Shown: in pieces, positions 8,961 to 21,199 of the stretch | Layout: each line of letters starts with the position of its first letter | How positions within the stretch are numbered: position 1 is the first letter of the stretch | Assembly (NCBI RefSeq): GCF_900099835.1 | Contig: NZ_FNKP01000001.1 | Coordinates: 310,001 to 374,000, forward strand | Reading direction: 5' to 3' | DNA length: 64,000 nucleotides | DNA from: Paraburkholderia fungorum | GTDB lineage: Bacteria > Pseudomonadota > Gammaproteobacteria > Burkholderiales > Burkholderiaceae | Made by a program: the position numbers and the translations under genes | Notes under the pieces: generated by a model | The model's input: only the letters and a program-made list of their open reading frames with translations | Told to the model about the DNA's origin: nothing | Database searches by the model: none

Positions 8961-8978
8961 TCACTTGCCAATACAGAA
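8961..8978 (-). other. Possible attB: conserved 3' end of mnmE
   Basis: The last 18 bases of mnmE read TTCTGTATTGGCAAGTGA. The 3' end of trmE/thdF (TTCTGTATTGG core) is the known attachment site of SGI1-type integrative elements in other bacteria. A recombinase-family gene starts only 175 bases further on, but I found no second copy of this core in the window, so use as an attachment site here is inference. Confidence 0.4.
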
Positions 8979-10355
8979 TCTGCTGAAAATCACTCCGAGT
9001 AGATCGTCGGAACTGAATTCCCCGGTAATCGAGTTCAACTGATCCTGCGCCAGCCGCAATTCTTCAGCGAACAGATCCAGTGCCTGCGAGTTCTGATCGG
9101 CATGCGCGGCGGCTGTCGCCAGATGTTCCTGCGCGGCCCGCAAAGCAATCAGATGACGCTCGCGCGCGAGATAAACGCTCTCCGCGCCCGCCTGCCAGCC
9201 GGCGATCCGCAGCAATTCGTCGCGCAACAACGCGACGCCGTCGCCCTGTTTCGCCGACAAACGCACTTCGCTGAGATCGCGATCCGCGTCGAGCGCTTGA
9301 GTCGCCGGTGCCTGGCCGGTCAGATCGGTCTTGTTCATCACACGCACCACCGGCACTCCGCCGGGGAAGCGGCCAGCGATGGTTTCGTCGTCAGCCGTCA
9401 TGCCGGTGCGGGCGTCGAGCAGATGCAGCACCACGTCCGCGCGCTCGATCTCGTTCCACGTGCGCGCGATGCCGATCTTTTCCACCTCGTCTTCGGTATC
9501 GCGCAGACCGGCGGTGTCGATTACGTGCAGCGGAATGCCTTCGATCTGGATGGTCTGCGCGACCTTGTCGCGCGTCGTGCCGGCGATCGGCGTGACGATT
9601 GCCAACTCCGCGCCGGCCAGCGCGTTCAGCAGCGACGACTTGCCGACGTTCGGCTGTCCCGCCAGCACCACCGACAACCCCTCGCGCAGCAACGCCCCCT
9701 GCCGCGCTTCGCTCAGCACGTGCGCGAGACGCTCGCGGATGCGCGCGAGCTTGCCGCGCGCGTCCGCGGCTTCGAGGAAGTCGATTTCCTCTTCCGGGAA
9801 ATCGAGCGTCGCTTCGACCAGCATCCGCAGCGTGATCACTTCTTCGACCAGCGCGTGAATGTCTCGTGAGAACGCGCCGTCGAGCGAACGGCCCGCCGAG
9901 CGCGCGGCGGCTTCGGTGCTCGCCTCGATCAGATCGGCAACGGCTTCGGCTTGCGCCAGATCCAGCTTGTCGTTCAGAAAAGCGCGGCGAGTGAATTCGC
10001 CCGGCTCGGCCAGACGCAGACCGAATTCGCGACCCGCGTCGATGCAGCGTTGCAGCACGAGTTGCAGGACGACCGGGCCGCCGTGGCCTTGCAGTTCGAG
10101 CACGTGTTCGCCGGTGTACGAATGCGGCGCCGGGAAGTAGAGCGCGATGCCGCGGTCGAGCGCGCTGCCGCTGGCGTCGAGAAACGGCACATAGCTCGCG
10201 TGACGCGGCGCGAGCGCCTGGCCGGTTAGCGTCTGCATCAGCGGCTGGGCTGCTGCCTCGCCCGCCCGGCCGAACGAAATCCGCACGACACCGATGCCTC
10301 CACGGCCGGGCGCGGTGGCAATGGCGACGATCGGATCGGAATCGGTGGTGAGCAT
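8961..10355 (-). CDS. mnmE: tRNA modification GTPase MnmE (TrmE)
   Basis: GTPase that with MnmG makes the 5-carboxymethylaminomethyl modification at wobble U34 of several tRNAs. The 464-residue product has the N-terminal folate-binding domain ([20 protein letters not shown]), a helical domain and an inserted G domain with G1 GQPNVGKSS (near 226), G3 DTAGLR (near 273) and G4 NKTD (near 336). It ends in the diagnostic CIGK, whose Cys is needed for catalysis. ATG 10355 is used because the conserved N terminus starts there ([14 protein letters not shown]). In relatives mnmE lies next to yidC; here an oppositely oriented regulator gene sits between them. Confidence 0.98.
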   Translation of the reverse strand: MLTTDSDPIVAIATAPGRGGIGVVRISFGRAGEAAAQPLMQTLTGQALAPRHASYVPFLDASGSALDRGIALYFPAPHSYTGEHVLELQGHGGPVVLQLVLQRCIDAGREFGLRLAEPGEFTRRAFLNDKLDLAQAEAVADLIEASTEAAARSAGRSLDGAFSRDIHALVEEVITLRMLVEATLDFPEEEIDFLEAADARGKLARIRERLAHVLSEARQGALLREGLSVVLAGQPNVGKSSLLNALAGAELAIVTPIAGTTRDKVAQTIQIEGIPLHVIDTAGLRDTEDEVEKIGIARTWNEIERADVVLHLLDARTGMTADDETIAGRFPGGVPVVRVMNKTDLTGQAPATQALDADRDLSEVRLSAKQGDGVALLRDELLRIAGWQAGAESVYLARERHLIALRAAQEHLATAAAHADQNSQALDLFAEELRLAQDQLNSITGEFSSDDLLGVIFSRFCIGK

Positions 10356-10722
10356 GGGAACGTGGCAAAAAGCGGGAAGAGGGAAGGGCCGGCACAGATG
10401 GCGCGGCGAGGCATTGTAACGCGGGTGCATTCGACGGCCGCTGCGCTCCACAGAGGACTACGTCGCTTGGCCAGTATTTCGCATGACCTAAGATTTATCT
10501 CAATCAAGCTACGATTGTTATCTGCACACCTAGGAATATTTAAGATAGGTTAAGACACGCGTCGCCCGAAAACGCCCGCCAGATAAAGAAAAGATGAAAA
10601 AAATCAAATCTGGCAGAACGCTTTGTCCACCTGGGACGGCAAGCTAAATCTATCTCAAATACGCTAAAACGAAGCTTGGTCAGTTGTCAACTGGTTAGAC
10701 ACTCAATTGCACAATCTGGCTC
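10356..10722. promoter_or_regulatory. AT-rich intergenic region with operator-like repeats
   Basis: This divergent gap between mnmE and the XRE regulator is much more AT-rich than its surroundings from about 10480 on. It holds the direct repeat TATCTCAA at 10496-10503 and 10651-10658, an inverted relative (TTTAAGATAGGTTAAG, 10539-10554), and a perfect 6-bp dyad CAGTTG-T-CAACTG at 10681-10693, about 30 bases before the regulator start. The dyad is a natural candidate for autoregulation by the HTH protein. The mnmE promoter should also lie here. Confidence 0.45.
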
Positions 10723-11127
10723 ATGCCGACCACCAAAGAAAAAGCAGCCTTCGCCAAAAGGTTGAAGGAATCGCTAGAGCCGCTGAAGATTCGCGGCGGG
10801 ACCAAGCTCGCCACCGAGTTCAATCGCCGATATCGCGGCGAGCGTCCGGTTACACCGCAAACCGCGCACAAATGGCTCACCGGTACGACGATTCCGATGC
10901 CGGACAAGTTGCGCACGCTGGCCGAATGGCTGGGTGTCAAAGAGCATTGGCTTCACTACGGATCGCCGCCTGCGGAAAACAACCGGGGAATGGCGCGTGG
11001 AGAGAAGTATCCGCCGACACCCGAAACCATCGAACTTGCTTCGAAGATTGCGTCGCTCAATCCGAAAGACCGTTCTCTGGTCGAAGAAATGATTGTGCGC
11101 TTTTACGGCGACGACACGGAGGAGTGA
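10723..11127 (+). CDS. XRE-family (phage-repressor-like) transcriptional regulator
   Basis: A 134-residue DNA-binding protein. Residues 6-75 fit a Cro/C1-type HTH domain: AAFAKRLKESLEPLKIRGGT, then the recognition region VTPQTAHKWLTGTTIPMPDK and LRTLAEWLGVKEHWLHYG, the wording typical of prophage-like repressors in Burkholderiales. The C-terminal 45 residues are a charged helix pair (ETIELASKIASLNPKDRSLVEEM) that may dimerise; no peptidase domain is present. It is transcribed against both neighbours, mnmE and yidC. A possible autoregulatory dyad lies at 10681-10693. The target genes are unknown. Confidence 0.8.
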   Translation: MPTTKEKAAFAKRLKESLEPLKIRGGTKLATEFNRRYRGERPVTPQTAHKWLTGTTIPMPDKLRTLAEWLGVKEHWLHYGSPPAENNRGMARGEKYPPTPETIELASKIASLNPKDRSLVEEMIVRFYGDDTEE

Positions 11128-11215
11128 TTGGGCGGCGCTTTCCGAGCGCTACGCCTTATCTTTCTGAAGACCAGGGCGAGCGCCTCCAGAGCCGCTTCAG
11201 GACGACCCCAAAGCA

Positions 11216-11254
11216 ATAAAAAAAGCCGCTCGGTTCGCACCGGGCGGCTTTTTG
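11216..11254. terminator. Bidirectional intrinsic terminator between the XRE gene and yidC
   Basis: The stem AAAAGCCGC(T)CGG pairs with CCG(G)GCGGCTTTTT around a 6-base TTCGCA loop. A-tract and T-tract flanks on opposite sides allow it to serve the plus-strand regulator and the minus-strand yidC operon. Confidence 0.85.
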
Positions 11255-11323
11255 CATCTGCACTGCAAGCTGGCTTTCAGCTTCGACGGAGAAGGGCGTT
11301 TCGCCCTCTCCATCGTTCGAACA

Positions 11324-12985
11324 TCAAGCCGCTTTCGGCGTCTTCGGCTTACCCATCATTCGCGTGATGTAGTACTGCTGCGCGATCGACAACACGTTGT
11401 TCACCACGTAGTACAGCACCAGACCGGCCGGGAAGAAGAAGAACATGACCGAGAACGCGATCGGCATGAACATCATCATCTTGGCTTGAACCGGGTCCGG
11501 CGGCGTCGGGTTCAGCTTGGTCTGCAGGAACATCGAGACGGCCATCAGCACCGGCAGGATGAAGAACGGGTCTTGCTGCGACAGATCGTGAATCCACAGA
11601 ATCCACGGTGCGCCGCGCATTTCCACCGACGACAGCAGCACCCAGTACAGCGAGATGAACACCGGAATCTGAATCACGACCGGCAGACAGCCGCCGAACG
11701 GATTGACCTTCTCGGTCTTGTACAGCTCCATCAGCGCGGCGTTCATCTTCTGCGGATCGCCCTTGAAGCGTTCGCGCAGCGCCGTCATCCGCGGCGTGAT
11801 CGCCTTCATGCGCGCCATCGACTTGTAGCTCGCAGCCGACAGCGGGAAGAACACGGCCTTGATCAGCAGCGTGAGCAGCACGATCGACCAGCCCCAGTTG
11901 CCGACATAGCTATGAATCTTCTCGAGCAGCCAGAACAGCGGCTTCGCGATGATCGTGACCCAGCCGTAGTCCTTGACCAGTTCCAGGCCCGGCGCGATGC
12001 CTTCGAGCATGCGCTCTTCTTCCGGACCCGCGAACAGGCGTGCCGACACGGTGGTCGTCTGGCCCGGCGCGATGGTCGGCAGCGGCTGCTTCACACCCAC
12101 GCGATACAGCGACGGATCGATTTTCTCGACGTAGATGTCGCGCTTCACGCCATGTTCAGGAATCCACGCCGACGCGAAGTAATGCTGGACCATCGCGATC
12201 CAGCCGTTGTCGGCCGAGGTCGCGTAATCCTGCTTGTTCTTGTCGATGTCGCCGAACGTCATCTTCTGGAAGTGATGCTGGTCGGTGTAGACAGCCGGCC
12301 CGATGAACGTGTGCGAGAAGCGCGGCGTTTCCACCGGCTGGTCGTCGCGCACCAGTTCCATATAGACCGACGGCGTCACCGGCGTGCTGCCGACGTTCTG
12401 GATCTTCGTCTCGACACCGATCACGTAGCTGCCGCGCGTGAACGTGTAGGTCTTGATGACCTTCACGCCACCCCTTTCCGGCGACTCGAAGCTGAGGCTG
12501 AACGACTTTTCGTCGCCCGTCAGCTCGGTCTGCTGATTCGGCATCAGCGTGAAAATGTCGTTGTGGTTCGGGAAATCGCCGCCGAGCAGGCCCGTGCGCG
12601 CCAGATACGTGTGGTTGTTCGTACGGTCGAACAGCGTGATCACGAGATCCGGCGTCTTGCCGTCGCCCTGCTTGACGAGCGACAGCTTCGACAGCGTACC
12701 GCCGCGCGTGTCGATCTCACCGCTATAGACGTCGGTGCTGAACTTGACGAGTTGCGACTGCGTGGCCGCCGGCGCATTGCCGGGAGCGGCTGCGTTGGTG
12801 GCCGGCAGATCGGCGGGCTGGGTTCCAGGCGTCGTCGTTCCCGGTGCGGCGCTACCAGTCGTGCTGGTCGGCGTGGCGCTCGGGAAGAACATCGACTGGC
12901 GTCCATGGTCGCGTTGCCAGTTGTCGAACAGCATGACCGCTGACATGAAAAAGATGACCCATAGGACGGTGCGTTTGATATCCAT
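11324..12985 (-). CDS. yidC: Membrane protein insertase YidC
   Basis: Inner-membrane insertase that places proteins into the membrane with or after SecYEG. The 553-residue protein starts with the N-terminal membrane anchor ([19 protein letters not shown]), has a Pro/Ala/Thr-rich linker, a large periplasmic domain (about 70-340) and the conserved hydrophobic insertase core at the C terminus ([20 protein letters not shown] near 370; [18 protein letters not shown] near 435). The cytoplasmic hairpin [21 protein letters not shown] precedes it; the Arg of [14 protein letters not shown] grooves is not obvious by eye. It is the last gene of the rpmH-rnpA-yidD-yidC operon and ends before a two-way terminator. 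Confidence 0.98.
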   Translation of the reverse strand: MDIKRTVLWVIFFMSAVMLFDNWQRDHGRQSMFFPSATPTSTTGSAAPGTTTPGTQPADLPATNAAAPGNAPAATQSQLVKFSTDVYSGEIDTRGGTLSKLSLVKQGDGKTPDLVITLFDRTNNHTYLARTGLLGGDFPNHNDIFTLMPNQQTELTGDEKSFSLSFESPERGGVKVIKTYTFTRGSYVIGVETKIQNVGSTPVTPSVYMELVRDDQPVETPRFSHTFIGPAVYTDQHHFQKMTFGDIDKNKQDYATSADNGWIAMVQHYFASAWIPEHGVKRDIYVEKIDPSLYRVGVKQPLPTIAPGQTTTVSARLFAGPEEERMLEGIAPGLELVKDYGWVTIIAKPLFWLLEKIHSYVGNWGWSIVLLTLLIKAVFFPLSAASYKSMARMKAITPRMTALRERFKGDPQKMNAALMELYKTEKVNPFGGCLPVVIQIPVFISLYWVLLSSVEMRGAPWILWIHDLSQQDPFFILPVLMAVSMFLQTKLNPTPPDPVQAKMMMFMPIAFSVMFFFFPAGLVLYYVVNNVLSIAQQYYITRMMGKPKTPKAA

Positions 12986-13015
12986 GCGTTGTCTCAGTGT
13001 CGATGGAACGGCGCG

Positions 13016-13246
13016 TCAGCGCTTTTCAGAAGTGGGAGGCGGGACGAGATCGATGCCGCCCGCGGAAAACGGGTGGCAGCGGCAAATACGCCTGGCGGCG
13101 AGATAAGTCCCGCGCGCGGCGCCATGATACTGGATTGCTTCGCGCGCGTAATCAGAGCAGGAAGGGTAAAAACGGCACCGGTTGCCGAGCATTGGGCTCA
13201 CGGCAAGCTTGTAAAAACGCAATAAAGCGATGAGTACCGTTTGCAT
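13016..13246 (-). CDS. yidD: Membrane protein insertion efficiency factor YidD
   Basis: A 76-residue protein of the YidD family, which assists YidC-dependent insertion at the inner membrane. The conserved features are complete: an N-terminal amphipathic helix ([20 protein letters not shown]), the Cys-containing core [17 protein letters not shown], and [18 protein letters not shown] near the end. ATG 13246 gives this standard N terminus. It lies 30 bases upstream of yidC and downstream of rnpA, the usual order. Confidence 0.96.
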   Translation of the reverse strand: MQTVLIALLRFYKLAVSPMLGNRCRFYPSCSDYAREAIQYHGAARGTYLAARRICRCHPFSAGGIDLVPPPTSEKR

Positions 13247-13361
13247 GGCTGGTGCGGCCGGACTGCGCCGCGCAACGTGGAGTACCGGGTGACGCCCGCC
13301 TGGCAAGGCTGCCGAAGCTGCTTGGGCTTCAGGAGCCGCAAAACGGGCGGTCACTTGAGCG

Positions 13362-13841
13362 TCATTCCGACTTGGGCGCTTCCGCGGGCGGCGCCTCACG
13401 ACGGGTAATTTCGCGCGCTGCCTTGTCGAGCAACGCCTCGATTTCGCTACGGCACAGCGCCTTCAAAGACGGCGACGAGGCGCTCGGCAAAGCCTTCTTG
13501 TCGAAACGCGTGTGCAAACGCAGCAGCACATCCCAACCGCCGAGTTCCGCACGACGCAGCCGGAAGGCTTCACGCGCGATTCGGCGTACCAGATTACGCG
13601 TGGCCGCGCGCGGCGCATACTTCTTGCCGATCACGAGACCTAAGCGAGCGTCATTGCCGGTGGGCCGGCCGTACACCACGAAGTGCGGCGTGCGGCGCCA
13701 CGGGTGCAAACGAAAAACGGATGAAAATTCATCCGTTTTCAGCAGCCTTGCGGCTTTGGGGAAGGCGGCTTGCGCTGGCAACGGAACCGAGCCCGGTTGC
13801 TGCGCCCCAGCCGCTCCCGCATCACCGCGGGCTTCGGTCAC
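13362..13841 (-). CDS. rnpA: Ribonuclease P protein component
   Basis: Protein subunit of RNase P, which matures the 5' ends of tRNAs. The conserved core [19 protein letters not shown], the [20 protein letters not shown] strand and the basic RNR helix ([16 protein letters not shown]) are all present. The start is uncertain: GTG 13841 (159 residues) is used here, but TTG 13850 has a better-placed GGCGAG, and the conserved domain only begins about 25 residues in. It lies directly downstream of rpmH. The C-terminal tail ([12 protein letters not shown]) is a lineage-specific extension. Confidence 0.95.
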   Translation of the reverse strand: MTEARGDAGAAGAQQPGSVPLPAQAAFPKAARLLKTDEFSSVFRLHPWRRTPHFVVYGRPTGNDARLGLVIGKKYAPRAATRNLVRRIAREAFRLRRAELGGWDVLLRLHTRFDKKALPSASSPSLKALCRSEIEALLDKAAREITRREAPPAEAPKSE

Positions 13842-13860
13842 AGCGCGCAATCTGCTCGCC

Positions 13861-13995
13861 TTAGATGGCGAGGCGCTTGCGGCCCTTCGCGCGACGTGCG
13901 TTGATGACCTTGCGGCCACCTGCGGTCTTCATGCGAACGCGGAAGCCGTGGGTGCGCTTGCGACGGGTAACGGAAGGTTGGTAAGTACGTTTCAT
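13861..13995 (-). CDS. rpmH: 50S ribosomal protein L34
   Basis: A 44-residue ribosomal protein of the large subunit. The product begins [18 protein letters not shown] and ends GRKRLAI, which is the standard bL34 sequence at full length. It heads the rpmH-rnpA-yidD-yidC operon, divergent from dnaA, so its promoter lies in the 384-base gap at 13996-14379. Confidence 0.98.
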
Positions 13996-14379
13996 GTTGC
14001 TCTCACTTGATCGAAAAAAAACCGCGCGATCATCGCTGAAAGCGCAATGGCCGGAGGTTTACTGAAATTGGTTTTCGCGGAACCCGCTATTTAAACTGGT
14101 TTTCCGTTGGCCGTCAATAGTTTAGCCTGGTTCAGCCGAGCCCTGGGCCTGGTTCGGTAGGTGATCCGTCCCTGTGGATAACTCCCTTGCGGGTCCGTTT
14201 ACGCGTTAGAATCTCGCCTTACTTCCCAAAAATCCTGCACGCCGCTCCGGCTCGCTTGCCCCGCAAACCCTTGTGGCACAAGCGCCTGGAGCCGTTACGC
14301 CTGGCTGCTCAGGGCCTTGTTGCGCGCACGCAACGGGGGCAGCGGCGACCGCCGTGCACACCATAACGACAGCAACTCG
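13996..14379. promoter_or_regulatory. rpmH-dnaA divergent intergenic region with one DnaA box
   Basis: This 384-base gap holds promoters for rpmH and dnaA. A perfect DnaA box (TGTGGATAA, 14173-14181) sits about 200 bases upstream of the dnaA ATG and can support autorepression. Immediately after it come CGTTTACG (14196-14203) and a TAGAAT element (14207-14212) that could be a -10 box. GTTTAC also occurs at 14057-14062. With only one exact DnaA box visible, I do not see a canonical oriC here. Confidence 0.6.
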
Positions 14380-15957
14380 ATGAACGATTTCTGGCAACAC
14401 TGTTCCGCATTGCTGGAGCGTGAGCTTACGCCCCAGCAGTATGTGACGTGGATCAAACCGTTGGCCCCGGTCGCCTTCGACGCCGCTGCGAACACACTCA
14501 GCATCGCCGCGCCGAACCGCTTCAAACTCGACTGGGTCAAGAGCCAGTTCTCCGGCCGCATTTCCGATATGGCCCGCGATTTCTGGCAGGCCCCGGTCGA
14601 CGTGCAATTCGTCCTGGACCCGAAAGCCGGCATGCGCGCCCCCGCGGCTGCGGCGCCGGCCCAGGCTCGCCCTGCGTCGTCCGCGCCGATGGGCAGCCAT
14701 GCTGGCGGCGGTGCCGCCGTGGACGCAGCCGTCGGCGCCGTGCAGGCCGCACAGATCGCACGCGCCAATCAGGCAATGTCCGCGCAGAACGCGAACGCCC
14801 GCGCGGCAGCCGAAGACGCCGCCGACCTCGATCTCCCGAGCCTCGACGCGAACGAAGCTGCGGCTGCGCGACGCACGTGGCGGCCGGGCCAGAGCGCCGG
14901 CTCATCCAATAGCGGCGAAAACGACTCGATGTACGAGCGCTCGAAGCTGAACCCGGTTCTCACGTTCGATAACTTCGTGACCGGTAAGGCCAACCAGCTG
15001 GCGCGCGCCGCGGCGATCCAGGTCGCTGACAACCCCGGCATCTCGTATAACCCGCTGTTCCTGTATGGCGGCGTGGGCCTGGGCAAGACCCACCTGATTC
15101 ACGCTATCGGCAATCAGCTTCTGATGGACAAGGCGGGTGCGCGCATCCGCTATATCCACGCGGAACAGTATGTGTCCGACGTGGTGAAGGCTTATCAGCG
15201 AAAGGCGTTCGACGAGTTCAAGCGCTATTACCACTCGCTCGACCTGCTGCTGATCGACGATATTCAGTTCTTCTCCGGCAAGTCGCGTACGCAAGAGGAA
15301 TTCTTCTACGCGTTCGAGGCGCTGGTTGCGAACAAGGCGCAGGTGATCATCACCAGCGACACGTATCCGAAGGAAATTTCGGGTATCGACGACCGCCTGA
15401 TCTCGCGCTTCGACTCCGGCCTGACGGTCGCGATCGAGCCGCCCGAACTGGAAATGCGCGTCGCGATTCTGATGCGCAAGGCACAGTCGGAGTTCGTGAG
15501 CCTGAATGAAGACGTCGCGTTCTTCGTCGCCAAGCATCTGCGCTCGAACGTGCGCGAGCTGGAAGGCGCGCTGCGCAAGATCCTCGCGTATTCGAAGTTC
15601 CACGGCCGCGAAATCACGATCGAACTGACCAAAGAAGCGCTGAAAGACCTGCTAACGGTGCAGAACCGGCAGATTTCGGTCGAAAACATCCAGAAGACCG
15701 TGGCTGACTTCTACAGCATCAAGGTCGCGGACATGTATTCGAAGAAGCGTCCAGCGAACATCGCGCGGCCGCGTCAGATCGCGATGTATCTGGCCAAGGA
15801 GCTGACCCAGAAGAGCTTGCCGGAAATCGGCGAGTTGTTCGGCGGGCGCGACCACACCACCGTGCTGCACGCAGTTCGCAAAATTGCCGACGAGCGCAGC
15901 AAGGACGCGCAACTGAACCACGAATTGCACGTGCTGGAGCAGACCCTGAAGGGCTAA
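14380..15957 (+). CDS. dnaA: Chromosomal replication initiator DnaA
   Basis: AAA+ initiator that binds DnaA boxes and opens the origin. The 525-residue protein has domain I ([20 protein letters not shown]), a long Ala-rich domain II (about 90-185), the ATPase domain with Walker A GVGLGKTH (near 228) and Walker [11 protein letters not shown] (near 288), and the DNA-binding domain IV with the signature [15 protein letters not shown] (near 487). ATG 14380 gives the conserved N terminus. dnaN and gyrB follow on the same strand. Confidence 0.99.
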   Translation: MNDFWQHCSALLERELTPQQYVTWIKPLAPVAFDAAANTLSIAAPNRFKLDWVKSQFSGRISDMARDFWQAPVDVQFVLDPKAGMRAPAAAAPAQARPASSAPMGSHAGGGAAVDAAVGAVQAAQIARANQAMSAQNANARAAAEDAADLDLPSLDANEAAAARRTWRPGQSAGSSNSGENDSMYERSKLNPVLTFDNFVTGKANQLARAAAIQVADNPGISYNPLFLYGGVGLGKTHLIHAIGNQLLMDKAGARIRYIHAEQYVSDVVKAYQRKAFDEFKRYYHSLDLLLIDDIQFFSGKSRTQEEFFYAFEALVANKAQVIITSDTYPKEISGIDDRLISRFDSGLTVAIEPPELEMRVAILMRKAQSEFVSLNEDVAFFVAKHLRSNVRELEGALRKILAYSKFHGREITIELTKEALKDLLTVQNRQISVENIQKTVADFYSIKVADMYSKKRPANIARPRQIAMYLAKELTQKSLPEIGELFGGRDHTTVLHAVRKIADERSKDAQLNHELHVLEQTLKG

Positions 15958-16177
15958 ACGGCCGCGATGGAAAAATCGACCTGTTTATTTCCAAACTCGC
16001 CCCCATTTTAGTGAGGCGGTTCTGTTTTCAGGCACAATACAGGTTTAACCGCCCGGCGGCCGCGGGCGGATTTCACGCCGTGACAGGCGCTGCATTGCGC
16101 CGGCGGGGAGCCACGGCTGCATGCTGGAACGCTTACCTGGCAAGGCGCGCAGGCCGTCATATCAACGAAGGAACTCT

Positions 16178-17281
16178 ATGCAACTGGTCAAGACCGAACG
16201 CGATAACCTCCTCAGGCCGCTGCAAACTGTGAGCGGCATCGTCGAACGCCGCCATACGTTGCCGATCCTCGCCAATTTGCTGATTACCAAGAACGGCCCT
16301 GACGTGTCGTTCCTGTCGACCGACCTCGAGTTGCAGATCACCACGCGTGCCGATTTCGGCGTGGGCGCTGAAACGGTCGCGACCACGGTGGCAGCACGCA
16401 AGCTCCTCGACATTCTGCGCGCCATGCCCGACGGGCAGGTCACGCTCACGCTGAACGACAAGCGTTTGACCGTGCAATCCGGCAAGAGCCGTTTTGCGCT
16501 GCAAACCCTCGCAGCAGACGAATTCCCGACCGTCGCGCAAGCCAAAGACTACGGCGCGAGCCTCGTGGCTCCGCAAAAGACATTCCGCCAGTTGCTCGGC
16601 ATGGTCCATTTTTCGATGGCCCAGCAGGACATTCGCTACTACCTGAACGGCATGCTGCTGGTGGTAGACGGCGACCAGCTGATGGCGGTCGCGACAGACG
16701 GCCACCGTCTGGCGTTTTCGTCGATGAAGATTGAAGGCTCGTTCCCGCGTCAGGAAGTCATCATTCCGCGCAAGACAATCCTGGAATTGCAGCGTCTGCT
16801 CGAAGATATCGACGACACGCTGAAAATCGACATCGCGCAAACGCAGGTGAAGTTCACATTCGGCCAGGTCGAACTGGTGTCGAAGCTGGTCGAGGGCAAG
16901 TTCCCCGACTTCCAGCGCGTGATTCCGAAGTCGCACAAGAACCAGTTCCTGATTGGCCGCGAAGAACTGCAGCGCTCGCTGCAACGCGCGGCAATTCTGA
17001 CGTCGGACAAATTCAAGGGCGTGCGCTGCATCATCGAGCCGGGCCAGTTGAAGATCATGTCGACCAACGCCGACCAGGAAGAGGCGCAGGAAGAACTGGA
17101 AATCGCTTACACCGGCGACAGCGTCGATATCGGGTTCAACGTCACGTATCTGCTCGACGTGCTCGCGAACCTGAAGGTCGACATGTTGCAAGTGAGCCTC
17201 GGCGACGCCAGCTCCAGCGCGCTGATCACGATTCCCGAGAACGACGAATTCAAATACGTTGTGATGCCGATGCGCATCTAA
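16178..17281 (+). CDS. dnaN: DNA polymerase III beta sliding clamp
   Basis: Ring-shaped processivity clamp of DNA polymerase III. The product has 367 residues, the normal length for three clamp domains (MQLVKTERDNLLRPLQTVSG at the start; YYLNGMLLVVDGDQLMAVAT, with the ATDGHRLA motif, in domain II; and the usual C-terminal PMRI, here VVMPMRI). ATG 16178 is preceded by AAGGA. The 220-base gap after dnaA contains a possible promoter (TTCTGT with ACAATA near 16021-16041). It is followed by a hairpin before gyrB. Confidence 0.99.
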   Translation: MQLVKTERDNLLRPLQTVSGIVERRHTLPILANLLITKNGPDVSFLSTDLELQITTRADFGVGAETVATTVAARKLLDILRAMPDGQVTLTLNDKRLTVQSGKSRFALQTLAADEFPTVAQAKDYGASLVAPQKTFRQLLGMVHFSMAQQDIRYYLNGMLLVVDGDQLMAVATDGHRLAFSSMKIEGSFPRQEVIIPRKTILELQRLLEDIDDTLKIDIAQTQVKFTFGQVELVSKLVEGKFPDFQRVIPKSHKNQFLIGREELQRSLQRAAILTSDKFKGVRCIIEPGQLKIMSTNADQEEAQEELEIAYTGDSVDIGFNVTYLLDVLANLKVDMLQVSLGDASSSALITIPENDEFKYVVMPMRI

Positions 17282-17302
17282 CGCGTCCAATACCGAGAAC
17301 AC

Positions 17303-17336
17303 ACCAAGGGGCGCAGCGCCCCTTTGGCGTTTTTAT
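17303..17336 (+). terminator. Intrinsic terminator between dnaN and gyrB
   Basis: A GC-rich stem CCAAGGGGCGC pairs with GCGCCCCTTTGG around a one- to three-base loop, followed by CGTTTTT. It probably ends or attenuates the dnaA-dnaN transcript, so gyrB may need its own promoter in the remaining gap. Confidence 0.75.
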
Positions 17337-17346
17337 GGTGTTTTGA

Positions 17347-19866
<2,520 letters not shown>

Positions 19867-19958
19867 GGCTGTTGTGTAGGTTGTCAGAGATAGTGAAAAA
19901 CGAGTCACTGAGATGAAAAAAATTTCTCAGTGTTCGTGAAAAATTAGGATCTTCGTTG

Positions 19959-20000
19959 TAGCCCGGTCGACTGCCAATGTCTTCCGGGCTATTTTATTTT
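19959..20000 (+). terminator. Intrinsic terminator after gyrB
   Basis: TAGCCCGG (19959-19966) pairs with CCGGGCTA (19984-19991) and is followed by TTTTATTTT. The 300-base gap 19867-20167 otherwise holds only AT-rich sequence with a weaker hairpin (CACTGAGA / TCTCAGTG, about 19904-19932) and no gene that I can see. Confidence 0.8.
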
Positions 20001-20167
20001 CTGGTATCGAAAATCCCACCTTATTAAAGGATGCGAGATTTAATACATCGAATATTGCACATTGCACCAGTGAAAATGATCAAGCGACGGGGATGTTTAA
20101 ATTTGTCCCTCTTCTGGATTTGCAAATTTGTTTTGCACGCTGTCACCATCGCAGCCGCACGGCAGGG

Positions 20168-20987
20168 TCAATCGCCCTCCTGATTCGAGTCGTCGTCCGG
20201 GTAGGACGGATCGGCGGTCGCAATCTTGCCCTTTATATACTGGATGCGCGCACGATATGCGTTCAGCAGGCATGCGTTGTCGTTACACGAGTTCCGCACT
20301 TTCCTGATCCAGTTGATCTGGTCCAGCCGAACAGGGTCCTGATACGAAATCTCCTTTGAATCGGTCAGCAGCATCGCGACGTAACCACGATTGACTGTCG
20401 TGTCCAACTTGACCAGTTCGGGATCTTTGCAGATGAGGTGCTCGACATTCGTGTCGGCTTTCTTGCAATCGAAACTCTGTTCGGCATTCACGGGCGCGTG
20501 CGCCTGACGTTCGTACAGATAAGCCCAGGACCCATCTAGCAGCACCATTTCATCCGGCGACCTTGTAAATCATCGCCGAGCGCAACCCGACGCACAGCGG
20601 CGCGTCTGCTTCGCCGAGGATGTACGTATCAGTCAGCGCATCGCCTTTCGCATGGAACTTGGTGTTCAGGAAAGCATTGAATTTATCTCGCGAGCCGAAG
20701 GAGTGGGAGATGACTGGGTCGACATAGAAGTTCATCCTCTTGTCCACCCTCACGCTGCAATTGTGGCCCGTATAGTGAAATACGAACGTGCTGTTATCGA
20801 AGGTAAGGAATCCAGCCGTCAGCGGATTGACCGGAAATGGGAGGTCATGTGAGTCGCGGCCCTGCTCGAATTGCGCAGCACCCGTCATTCGATACGTGTC
20901 TTGAGCGGCTGCATGGAGCGGCAACAGAAGTGTCGCAATCAGAAGGAATAGGCACTGCTTAAGTTTCTTCATGGCGAAAATAGACAT
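20168..20987 (-). pseudogene. Frameshifted exported protein with LprI-like (DUF1311) C-terminal domain
   Basis: Two adjacent reading frames appear to be one broken gene. The upstream part (20550-20987) starts with a Sec signal (KQCLFLLIATLLLPLHAAAQ) and ends SAMIYKVAG-stop. The downstream part (20168-20548) continues in another frame as DEMVLLDGSWAYLYERQ and then has an LprI/DUF1311-like domain (FDCKKADTNVEHLICKDPEL, QINWIRKVRNSCNDNACLL, four Cys). Removing one base near 20550 (the GCCGGATGAA stretch) would fuse them into about 272 residues. LprI-family proteins include lysozyme inhibitors, so an immunity role for a peptidoglycan-targeting effector is possible, by inference. An IS66 element lies just upstream. 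Confidence 0.65.
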
Positions 20988-21199
20988 CGATCGTTCAGTG
21001 ATTTGAATTGTAAGTGCCCAGGCAGAACATATCGTGCTCTCGTTCCCGCCGGGTTGAGAGTTTGACCGAATGCATCTGGCGCGTAGACGGCGCGTTTTAC
21101 TAAAGTACGCAATGCAGTCCTTTGTAAGCGCCCGGTCATCTCATCTTGAGTTGCGCTGAAAGTCGTGGGAGCATCGTGTGCACTTAAATAGGTGGACAC

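Noticed and set aside
11252..12943. Long plus-strand open frame (563 codons) opposite yidC
   Set aside because: Antisense shadow of yidC; composition dominated by His, Arg and Gln and no start context.
13996..14379. rpmH-dnaA gap as a full oriC
   Set aside because: Only one exact DnaA box and no strong AT-rich unwinding region are visible; supports autoregulation better than an origin.
15958..16177. dnaA-dnaN gap as oriC
   Set aside because: No DnaA box seen; promoter-like sequence only.
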